20,182 bases of DNA from Elusimicrobia bacterium HGW-Elusimicrobia-2 (GTDB taxonomy: Bacteria; CG03): positions 1 to 20,182 of the forward strand of contig PHAM01000033.1 of the NCBI GenBank assembly GCA_002841685.1. The letters are read 5' to 3'. Shown piece by piece: positions 13,318 through 20,182 of this stretch. The notes beneath the pieces were generated by a model. The model made no database searches. It was not told the DNA's origin and saw nothing but the letters and a program-made list of their open reading frames with translations. A program made the position numbers and the translations under genes. Positions within the stretch are counted from its first letter, which is position 1, and every line of letters starts with the position of its first letter.

Positions 13318-14076
13318 ATGACAAATAAAAAACTGGAAGAAAAAATCCTGCGCGCTAATTACGAGCTCACCCCCGATGTGTCAGCCTGTATCAGGAAGGC
13401 CTTGAAAAACGAAAAGAACCCGAGGGGCAGGCAGTTCCTGAAACTTATAGAAGAGAACATAGCCATCGCGAAAAAGAAATCGTTCCCCCTCTGTCAGGAC
13501 ACCGGCATTGTTTCTTTTCACGTGGGCGCGCCCGCCGACATCAGGGCTTTGAGAGAAGCCGTCAGAAAATCCTACGGGAGACTGAGAGATTCCCAGGTGA
13601 AGAAGCCCTTTGACAGAAAAGTGGACAAAAGGAACCTTCCGTCGGTCAATCTGGCTCCGGATGATTTCACACCGTCATTTCTCATAAGGGGCGGCGGCGC
13701 CATGAATTGCTCCGGTCTTATGAGCGCGAATCCCTCGTCGGACGCGAATTGCATCGAGCGGGAAATAGCGGCTTTTGTTGTTTCAAAAGCGCCGTACTGC
13801 TGCCCGCCGGTTTTTGTGGGTGTCGGAATAGGCGGGGCTCCTCATGACGCGATGCTGGCCTCCGAGAGGATGCTCCTGAAAGACCAGCGCAAGCCGATGT
13901 CCCGCATGGAGAATAAAATCTATGCGGAAATAAACAGAAGCGGCATAGGCCCCGGCGGCTGGGGTGGTAAAAACACCGTTCTTTGTGTTAGAATAGGCGA
14001 ACTCCCGATGCACATGGCGACCATGAGCGTCGGGATAAGCATGTCATGCTGGTGCCTGAGAAAAGGGAAGATTTAG
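13318..14076 (+). CDS. Class I fumarase / tartrate dehydratase alpha-subunit-like protein
   Basis: It resembles the alpha subunit of two-subunit Fe-S hydro-lyases, which reversibly hydrate fumarate to malate. The three expected cluster Cys are present: FPLCQDTG (C59), YCCPPVFVGVGIGG (C161/C162) and SCWC (C244). The closing IGPGGWGGKNTVLCVRIGELPMHMAT block is also clear. It is 252 aa, somewhat shorter than the usual 280 or so. The loop normally GGGSEN reads GGGAMN, and the segment after the LR-S-V region departs from the family. No beta subunit (TtdB/FumB-like) follows; the next gene is a GAF/HD-GYP protein. GAGGA (13303-13307) is a possible ribosome binding site. It could be fumarase, tartrate dehydratase or a diverged hydro-lyase. 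Confidence 0.85.
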   Translation: MTNKKLEEKILRANYELTPDVSACIRKALKNEKNPRGRQFLKLIEENIAIAKKKSFPLCQDTGIVSFHVGAPADIRALREAVRKSYGRLRDSQVKKPFDRKVDKRNLPSVNLAPDDFTPSFLIRGGGAMNCSGLMSANPSSDANCIEREIAAFVVSKAPYCCPPVFVGVGIGGAPHDAMLASERMLLKDQRKPMSRMENKIYAEINRSGIGPGGWGGKNTVLCVRIGELPMHMATMSVGISMSCWCLRKGKI

Positions 14077-14092
14077 AAAAAGCGAATAATAT

Positions 14093-15367
14093 ATGGAAAA
14101 TAAAGAAGAGCTGGATCAGCTCAGGGTAGAAAAAAAGCGGCTGGAATCGCTTCTTGATTTCGGCCACAAGGTGTCCTCCCGCATACTGAATCTGGATGAA
14201 CTCCTGAAAATGATAATGGGCGAAACCCGCGAGATACTTGACGCTGAACGCTGCACGGTTTTTTTGAGGGATTTTGACAGTGACACGCTCTACAGCAAGA
14301 TAGCCGACGGCATGGGTTCGCGCGAGATCAGGATCCCGCTTGACAAGGGCATCGCCGGGGCCGTTGCGCGAAGCGGCGAAGTCATTAACATAAAAGACGC
14401 TTATGCCGACGAGAGGTTTGACACCGGCACAGACAGTAAAACCGGTTATGTGACAAAAACCATTCTCACCTGTCCGATGAAAGACAAAATGGGCGAGAGT
14501 ATCGGCGTTTTCCAGGTGCTGAACAAAAGAAGCGGCGTTTTTGACACGGAGGATGAGAGAATACTGCTTCTCCTTGCCCGTCAGGCGGCCGACGCTGTTG
14601 AAAACGCTTTTCTTTACGACGAGCAGAGAAAGATGTTTGAGAGTTTTATTGACACTCTCTCGGATACGCTGGATAAGAGGGATTATATAACGGCCGGTCA
14701 TTCCAGAAGGGTGACTTTTTTCGCTATAAAGACAGGCGAGGCGATGAAACTCATGAAGCACGATATTGAGCTCCTTAAATATTCCTCGTGGATGCATGAC
14801 ATGGGGAAGGTCGGAGTCAGGGAGCACATCCTCTCCAAAGCAGGGAAGCTCACCGACGAGGAATTTGAGCAGATAAAAAGCCACACGGTCTTTACCCGCG
14901 AAATACTCGGAAAAATATATTTTAAGAGAGAATTCCGCCAGATCCCCGATATCGCTGCCTCACACCATGAAAATATTGACGGCAGCGGTTATCCGCGCGG
15001 CTTAAAAGGCATGGCCATCCCTTTCTTTGCCAGGATCATAGCCGTGTGCGATGTCTTTGATGCGCTGACATCAAAGAGGCATTACAGGAATCCCATGCCC
15101 ATACTCGGCGTGCTCAACATACTGAAAAACGATGTGGGCGTGAAATTCGATCCCGTGTGCGTGGAAGCTTTTTTCAAAATTAATCTCCTTGACATTGTCC
15201 GGGGCATAAATCTTGAAAAAGTGGAAAATTTCGTCATTGTTTCCGACGACGAGGCGATCCTCCAAAAATACATTCTGGAGGATTTTTACAGGGTGCTGTC
15301 CTCATCGGAGTTTACCCCCGCGCAGAGCATGGTGGTAGAGTCCTTCGCGAGGTACTATGGAAAATAA
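14093..15367 (+). CDS. GAF domain-HD-GYP phosphodiesterase
   Basis: The protein is likely a cytoplasmic cyclic dinucleotide phosphodiesterase controlled by a small ligand. An N-terminal short coiled coil (about 3-22) is followed by a GAF domain (about 30-175). HD-GYP residues are all present: H203 (AGHSRR), H235-D236 with K239 (HDMGK), H264 (SHTVF), H291-H292-E293 (SHHENIDG), GSGYPRG (297-303) and D320 (VCDVFDAL). An extra 60-residue C-terminal region (about 365-424) has no family I recognise. No membrane segment is seen. There is no diguanylate cyclase in this window. The target is probably c-di-GMP, but some HD-GYP proteins cleave cGAMP and sequence alone does not decide. The end overlaps the valS start by 11 nt; no Shine-Dalgarno precedes its own ATG. 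Confidence 0.92.
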   Translation: MENKEELDQLRVEKKRLESLLDFGHKVSSRILNLDELLKMIMGETREILDAERCTVFLRDFDSDTLYSKIADGMGSREIRIPLDKGIAGAVARSGEVINIKDAYADERFDTGTDSKTGYVTKTILTCPMKDKMGESIGVFQVLNKRSGVFDTEDERILLLLARQAADAVENAFLYDEQRKMFESFIDTLSDTLDKRDYITAGHSRRVTFFAIKTGEAMKLMKHDIELLKYSSWMHDMGKVGVREHILSKAGKLTDEEFEQIKSHTVFTREILGKIYFKREFRQIPDIAASHHENIDGSGYPRGLKGMAIPFFARIIAVCDVFDALTSKRHYRNPMPILGVLNILKNDVGVKFDPVCVEAFFKINLLDIVRGINLEKVENFVIVSDDEAILQKYILEDFYRVLSSSEFTPAQSMVVESFARYYGK

Positions 15368-17987
15368 AAAAGCGTCAAAATACGAGCCCGGTTTTGAGGA
15401 AGCGATCTACAGAATATGGGAGGACGGTAAAAAATTCACGGGTGTTCCCGACGGAAGAAAGGCCTTTTCCATAGCCATTCCGCCGCCGAATGTGACCGGC
15501 CGCCTGCACATGGGGCATGCGCTCAACAACACCCTTCAGGATATTCTCATACGCTCAGCCAGGCTTAGGGGCATGAATGTGAAATGGGCGCCCGGCACAG
15601 ACCACGGCGGGATAGCCACGCAGAATGTTGTTGAAAAAGAGCTTGCCAAAGAAGGTAAAAACAGGATAGACATGGGCAGGGAAGAATTCCTCCGCCGCGT
15701 GAACGAATGGAAACAACTCTACGGCGGCTCAATACTGGAACAATTAAAAAAACTGGGCTGCGCCTGCGACTGGGACAACACGCATTTTACAATGGATGAG
15801 ACCTGCTCCCGCGCCGTGACGGAAGCTTTTGTCAGGCTTTACGGTGAAGGCAGGATATACAGGGGGCACCGTCTGATCAATTACTGCGTCCGCTGCGGAA
15901 CATCACTCTCCGACATAGAGGTGGAGTATAAGGATGAAACGGGGAAACTCTGGTATATAAAATATCCTGTCGCCGGCGAGAAGGGGAAGTGGGTGGTCGT
16001 GGCCACAACACGCCCGGAAACGATGCTCGGCGACACGGCGGTAGCGGTCAATCCCAAAGACGAAAGGTTTAGCGCTCTGGCGGGTAAAAAACTCATACTT
16101 CCTCTTTCCGGCAGAGAAATACCAGTTGTCTTTGACAGCATGGTGGAAACGGGTTTCGGCACCGGAGCCGTCAAGGTGACGCCCGCGCACGATTTCACGG
16201 ATTTTGAGATCGGCGAGCGCCATAATCTTCCGACGATAAAAGTTATTGACGAGAAGGGGATCATGACACCGTTGGCCGGCGCGGAATTCGCGGGCCTTAA
16301 CAGATACGAAGCGCGGAAAAAAGTCTGCGCGCTGCTTGAGGAAAAGGGGCTTCTTGAAAAAATCGAGGATTTAAAGCATTCGGTGTCGGTGTGCTACCGC
16401 TGCGGCGAGGCGATAGAGCCCATGCTCTCACTCCAATGGTTTCTGGAGATGAAGGATCTCGCGGCGCCGGCGATAAAAGCCCTTGATGACGGCCGGGTCC
16501 GGTTTTATCCCGACCACTGGAAAAAACCTTTTATGAATTTTCTTGGCGAGATAAGGGACTGGTGCCTGTCGCGCCAGATATGGTGGGGACACAGGCTCCC
16601 TGTTTATTACTGCAGGGATTGTCAGGGGCGTTCATCCGAAGCGCATGCGGGGGTTATTGTCTCTTCCGTCAAACCGGAGAAATGCCCAGTTTGCGGCGGC
16701 GTGGATATTTTCCAGGACCCTGATGTGCTGGACACATGGTTTTCGTCGGGGATGTGGCCTTTTGAGGTTTTCGGATGGCCGGAAAAAACGCCTGAGTTGA
16801 AATATTATTACCCGACTTCTGTTCTTGTAACGGGCCACGAAATACTCTATCTGTGGGTCGCCCGGATGCTCATGCTGGGCATTAAATTCGCGGGGGACAT
16901 ACCTTTTTCCGACGTTTATATACACGGCATCGTGCGCGACCGTCACGGTAAAAAAATGTCAAAATCCCTGGGCAACACCATAGACCCGCTGGAAGTAACT
17001 TCCAAATACGGCGTTGACAGCCTCAGGTATTCACTGACAAAACAGGCCGTTTTAGGCCATGATCTTCTCGCATCTGAAGAAAATTTCATCGCCTCAAGAA
17101 ATTTTATGAACAAAATCTCAAACGCCGCGGTTGTTGTGGACCGTCTGAGGGCAGAATCGTATGCCGATATGAAAGAAGCCCAATCTCTGCCGGACAGATG
17201 GATTGTTTCCGAGTTCTCGGCTTTTGTCAGATCCGCGGAAGATGCGCTGGATTCCTACGACCTTGCCAGATACACCCGTATCATGTGGGAATTCTTCTGG
17301 TCATCTTTCTGTGACTGGTATCTTGAAATACTCAAGCTGCGCGGGGACGGGGTTTCCGCAGGGCTTGTGGGCAGGATATTCAGGGAACTGCTCATTGTCA
17401 TGCATCCCGTCATCCCCTTTATAACGGAAAAAATTTACGGACAGATAAAGACCTGCGACGATCCGGATAGCATAATGGACTGCGTCTGGCCGGATGAGGC
17501 GGTTTCTTTTCCCGGCGCCAGAGAAGATATGAACGCTATTTTCGAGCTCATCCAGGGTGTGCGCAACATCCGCTCAAGGCTCGCCATACCCGCGACGGTA
17601 AAAGTTAAAATCATCGTTGACACGGATGACGTTTTTGCAAAAAAACTCGCCGAAGCGGAGTATTATATTCTGCCTCTGACGAGAGCGGAATCCATGGAAT
17701 TCGGCCCTGCGCCGGGCACCGGAGCGGCGAATTTCGCCACACCTTTGCTCAAATGTTCCGTGCCGGTGTCAGAGCTCATAGACATAAAAGCTGAAAAAGA
17801 GACAGCTGCGCGTGAAATAGAAAAAATAGAAACCCACGCGGCAAAACTTGAAGCGCTGCTGGCCAACCCCAATTTTATCAGTTCCGCCTCAAAGGAAGTG
17901 GTGGAACAGAAAAAAGAGCTCCTTGCCAATTTTAATTCAAAAAAAGAAAAAACCGCTGAGTTTCTCGCCTCACTTGACGAAGGATGA
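15357..17987 (+). CDS. valS: Valyl-tRNA synthetase
   Basis: This class I synthetase (876 aa, normal length) charges tRNA-Val and edits mis-charged threonine. HIGH is RLHMGHAL (H51-H54). APGTDHGGIATQ is the ValS-type segment following it. The editing domain shows TTRPETMLGDTAVAV and GTGAVKVTPAHDFTDFEIG. The signature KMSKSLGN lies at 533-540. Zinc-type CxxC pairs appear in YCVRCG, CYRCG, YCRDC and CPVCG. The C-terminal coiled coil typical of ValS is present (about 805-870). ATG 15357 lies inside the end of the HD-GYP gene and its TGA overlaps the next start, so it is embedded in a cotranslated series. Confidence 0.97.
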   Translation: MENKKASKYEPGFEEAIYRIWEDGKKFTGVPDGRKAFSIAIPPPNVTGRLHMGHALNNTLQDILIRSARLRGMNVKWAPGTDHGGIATQNVVEKELAKEGKNRIDMGREEFLRRVNEWKQLYGGSILEQLKKLGCACDWDNTHFTMDETCSRAVTEAFVRLYGEGRIYRGHRLINYCVRCGTSLSDIEVEYKDETGKLWYIKYPVAGEKGKWVVVATTRPETMLGDTAVAVNPKDERFSALAGKKLILPLSGREIPVVFDSMVETGFGTGAVKVTPAHDFTDFEIGERHNLPTIKVIDEKGIMTPLAGAEFAGLNRYEARKKVCALLEEKGLLEKIEDLKHSVSVCYRCGEAIEPMLSLQWFLEMKDLAAPAIKALDDGRVRFYPDHWKKPFMNFLGEIRDWCLSRQIWWGHRLPVYYCRDCQGRSSEAHAGVIVSSVKPEKCPVCGGVDIFQDPDVLDTWFSSGMWPFEVFGWPEKTPELKYYYPTSVLVTGHEILYLWVARMLMLGIKFAGDIPFSDVYIHGIVRDRHGKKMSKSLGNTIDPLEVTSKYGVDSLRYSLTKQAVLGHDLLASEENFIASRNFMNKISNAAVVVDRLRAESYADMKEAQSLPDRWIVSEFSAFVRSAEDALDSYDLARYTRIMWEFFWSSFCDWYLEILKLRGDGVSAGLVGRIFRELLIVMHPVIPFITEKIYGQIKTCDDPDSIMDCVWPDEAVSFPGAREDMNAIFELIQGVRNIRSRLAIPATVKVKIIVDTDDVFAKKLAEAEYYILPLTRAESMEFGPAPGTGAANFATPLLKCSVPVSELIDIKAEKETAAREIEKIETHAAKLEALLANPNFISSASKEVVEQKKELLANFNSKKEKTAEFLASLDEG

Positions 17988-19405
17988 CGCCGGTCAGATT
18001 TTTGTTCGCTTTGATCCCTGCCGTGTTGCTGGCCTCAGCTCCGGCAATGGAAAAGGAATCCGTAAACAGAGAAAAATTCCGCATCACCTGGCAGTACCCT
18101 AAGCCCGTCACTCCGGAGGAAAAATACCGCGCGATTATTTTGAGCAAAAAAATATTTTCTTTTTCAAATTTGCTGGATAAAATCCTTTCGCGCGGCGGTT
18201 CGGAAAGGATCAGCGTTCTTATCTCTCCTGAGCACAAGAACACTTTTGACCGTCAGAGGAAAACGGCTTTTCTTGAGGGAGGAGACCGGTTTGATATCAA
18301 AAGGTCCATTAATGCCATTGTTTCAGGGATGGGTATTGCCGTCGATTACTCCGGCGTGAGAGATTATTTTGGGAGGCCAGTGCCGCATAAAGGGGCTTTT
18401 CTGGCTTTATTCCAGATGAACGGCAAATTCTACCTTGCGGAAGAAAAAAACGGCAAATCTTCTATACTGCTTGAAGAATCCCAGTATTTCAATCAGGTCC
18501 AGTCAGCAGGAGGCGACCTCGCCGCCTACATGCTCAGGAATTCGCTCTGGTTTGTGGATATAAAGAGGAAAAAGAATTTCCTTTATTACAGCTGTGATAG
18601 TCCGATTTCGCAGGGCGCCGTCGGCAAATTGTTTTTAAAGGCCTTTGACAGCGACGGGATATCCTGCGCCGTTGTCGTTATCTCCGGCGGGAAATCCCAT
18701 ATTCTCCACGGCGGTATTTCAGAGAAACCGGAAATCCTTTTCGCGGATCTTCCTTACATTATAGACGAGATATATATTTCCGGTGACCGCATTATATTTT
18801 CCGCCGCGGATGATACTGACCGGGCGATAGTGGGGGTCGCATCAGCCCGGCAGAGAAAAATTTTCAACCTGTATTCAATGGCGGAAGATTTTATCGTCCT
18901 GTCCAAAGACTCAAACGGCATGCTCCTTTTTTACCCCCGCTCCCGGCGGATCGCTTTTCTTGACGAGGAACATCACACTGTCCTGATGTCAGGCCTTAAG
19001 GTGAGAAAAATCCGTGACGATGACGGAGTGAAATATCTGATCGCTCCCTCGCCCGGCACTCCGGATGAAGCCGCGCACGGGGTCCTTTTGAAAAGTCATT
19101 CTCCGTCGGCGGTTTATCTCAGGGATGAAAACCATCTCAATTTTTTGAGAAAACAGCTTTCATCCGCCGAATATCAGGCTTTTTACCCCTTATCGTCGGA
19201 CGAATATGTCCTTCTGGAGAAGGACGCTCACACGAGGAAATTTAAAAAATACGCCGTCAGGGGATTGTTGTCGGCAGAAAGGCTTCTTTTTGAGAAAAAT
19301 AACCGCAGAAGAAAGTACGCGCTCGCTTTGTCGGCTTTTCTGGCAACGCTGATCCTTATAGCGCAGGGAGTGATAAATGGCAAGAAAAAACAGAAAAGCG
19401 AATGA
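17984..19405 (+). CDS. Exported, C-terminally membrane-anchored protein of unknown function
   Basis: I do not recognise this 473-residue protein. A signal peptide (about 1-21, LASAPA) is followed by an extracytoplasmic domain with many short beta strands in blocks such as RIIFSAADDTDRAIVGVA and GMLLFYPRSRRIAFLDEE, which could be a beta-propeller-like fold. A C-terminal membrane helix (about 445-462) and a basic tail (KKKQKSE) complete a single-anchor topology with most of the protein outside the cytoplasm. Only two Cys are seen in the ectodomain. ATG 17984 overlaps the valS stop (ATGA). Its last 29 nt overlap rph. Its conserved placement between two housekeeping genes, if confirmed elsewhere, would argue against a recent insertion. 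Confidence 0.75.
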   Translation: MTPVRFLFALIPAVLLASAPAMEKESVNREKFRITWQYPKPVTPEEKYRAIILSKKIFSFSNLLDKILSRGGSERISVLISPEHKNTFDRQRKTAFLEGGDRFDIKRSINAIVSGMGIAVDYSGVRDYFGRPVPHKGAFLALFQMNGKFYLAEEKNGKSSILLEESQYFNQVQSAGGDLAAYMLRNSLWFVDIKRKKNFLYYSCDSPISQGAVGKLFLKAFDSDGISCAVVVISGGKSHILHGGISEKPEILFADLPYIIDEIYISGDRIIFSAADDTDRAIVGVASARQRKIFNLYSMAEDFIVLSKDSNGMLLFYPRSRRIAFLDEEHHTVLMSGLKVRKIRDDDGVKYLIAPSPGTPDEAAHGVLLKSHSPSAVYLRDENHLNFLRKQLSSAEYQAFYPLSSDEYVLLEKDAHTRKFKKYAVRGLLSAERLLFEKNNRRRKYALALSAFLATLILIAQGVINGKKKQKSE

Positions 19406-20111
19406 GCTGAGAAAAATTGAGATCATCCCCGATTTTCAGGGAATACCGTCGGGAGTGACGCTGGTGTCTTTCGGGAACACGAAGGTGCTCACGAGCGTGG
19501 GCATGGATAATTTTGTGCCGCCCTATCTGAGGGGCACCGGCACGGGATGGCTTAACGCCGAATATTCAATAATGCCTTACGCCACGGTTCCGCGCAACCG
19601 CAGGGAGAGAGAAAAGATCTCCGGCCGCACGCAGGAAATACAGCGGCTTATAGGCAGAAGCCTGAGGTGCGTGACGGATCTGGGCGCTTTCGGCGAAAAG
19701 ACCGTAAAAGTGGACTGCGATGTGCTCCAGGCCGACGGGGGAACGCGCACGGCGGCTATTACGGGGGCATTTACGGCGCTTTACATTTTTTTCAAAAGAC
19801 AGCAGAAAGCGCGGAAGATTTTCAATTTCCCGATCACCGGGCACCTCGCCGCCGTCAGCTGCGGCATCGTTGAGGGTGAGGCCCTGCTTGACCTGGATTA
19901 TGAGGAAGATTATATGGCGACCTGTGATATGAATGTCGTGGGAGACGGTGATAACTTCGCGGAAATACAGTCAAGCGGCGAGGAAAAACTGTTTACAGCC
20001 GCGCAACTCGGAAAATTGACGGACATGGCCGCCGCCGCGATCAAAGACATCATAGCAATGCAGAAAAACGCCATCAAATCCGCTTTGAAGTTTTGCCATA
20101 AGGAAATTTGA
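19377..20111 (+). CDS. rph: Ribonuclease PH
   Basis: This phosphate-dependent 3' exoribonuclease trims tRNA precursors and acts as a hexamer. It is 244 aa, normal length. Core motifs are RGTGTGWLNAEYSIMPYAT, GRTQEIQRLIGRSLR, DCDVLQADGGTRTAAITGAF (phosphate and active-site region, with D120) and LDLDYEEDYMATCDMNVV. The ATG at 19377 is set by GGGAG (19366-19370), 6 nt upstream, inside the preceding gene. The frequent downstream partner rdgB is not visible before the window ends. Confidence 0.95.
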   Translation: MARKNRKANELRKIEIIPDFQGIPSGVTLVSFGNTKVLTSVGMDNFVPPYLRGTGTGWLNAEYSIMPYATVPRNRREREKISGRTQEIQRLIGRSLRCVTDLGAFGEKTVKVDCDVLQADGGTRTAAITGAFTALYIFFKRQQKARKIFNFPITGHLAAVSCGIVEGEALLDLDYEEDYMATCDMNVVGDGDNFAEIQSSGEEKLFTAAQLGKLTDMAAAAIKDIIAMQKNAIKSALKFCHKEI

Positions 20112-20149
20112 AGTTCACAGAGCGACGGTAAAACGGCGAAATTCTCAGA

Positions 20150-20182
20150 AGAGCCGAAAGGCAGTTGACGGCTTTATTATTT
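20150..20182 (+). terminator. Weak candidate rho-independent terminator after rph
   Basis: AGCCG (20152-20156) pairs with CGGCT (20169-20173), extendable by a G-T and an A-T pair, with a loop of about 12 nt, and is followed by TTATTATTT at the window end. The stem is short and the loop large, so the call is tentative. No other feature is seen in 20112-20182. Confidence 0.3.

Noticed and set aside
14075-14092. Leaderless promoter for the GAF/HD-GYP gene
   Set aside because: AATAAT lies too close to the ATG to serve as a -10 box, and no -35 fits; cotranscription with the preceding gene 16 nt away is simpler.

Overview
The window is a gene-dense bacterial chromosome segment, roughly half G+C by eye, with almost no non-coding space. 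It looks like an uncultured, probably Gram-negative lineage: there are housekeeping genes of ordinary bacterial type, a WaaL/O-antigen-ligase-like membrane protein, exported proteins with signal peptides, and several proteins that diverge from textbook family members. I cannot place it in a phylum from this sequence alone. The cluster tmk-holB-ricT-like-metG is a familiar bacterial neighbourhood. No rRNA, tRNA, CRISPR array or intact transposase was seen.

Layout. 1-138 is a non-coding edge with a strong hairpin. It is followed by an N-terminally truncated GH53-like galactanase fragment (139-693). Two minus-strand genes come next: an exported ComEC-like metallo-beta-lactamase-fold protein (712-1632) and a TrmH/SpoU RNA methyltransferase (1672-2424). 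A 245-base intergenic region carries a perfect 19-bp inverted repeat. From 2670 to 20111 every gene is on the plus strand with short gaps or overlaps: a CatA-like acetyltransferase and a DUF6884-like protein; a divergent PAP2 (DUF212) membrane protein; tmk, holB, a short RicT/PSP1 protein, metG and a class II aldolase; a three-gene envelope set (membrane coiled coil, PEGA protein, exported GH57-related DOMON protein) leading to an O-antigen-ligase-like protein with TPRs; an orphan fumarase-alpha-like protein; a GAF/HD-GYP protein; valS; an unrecognised exported and anchored protein; and rph.

How the parts work together. Most starts inside the plus-strand run overlap the previous stop or carry a Shine-Dalgarno sequence, so translation is probably coupled. 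By contrast, four genes at the head of transcription units (MBL, trmH-like, DUF212, tmk) have no Shine-Dalgarno and carry a sigma70-like -10 box only 5-9 nt before the ATG, which predicts leaderless or nearly leaderless mRNAs. Two of these promoters are almost identical over about 24 nt.

A second cross-cutting signal is a small palindromic repeat, TCCGCC-(2-4 nt)-GGCGGA. It occurs at least four times: as the last codons of the trmH-like gene, as a tandem pair just before a Shine-Dalgarno, and in frame inside the GH57-related coding sequence. The 16 bases leading into two of these copies are identical, which points to a dispersed element that can enter genes. These two signals, plus several unusual protein architectures (delta-prime with an extra Cys quartet, short RicT, fumarase alpha without beta), are the main points of interest. 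I see no convincing new multi-gene defence or metabolic system.
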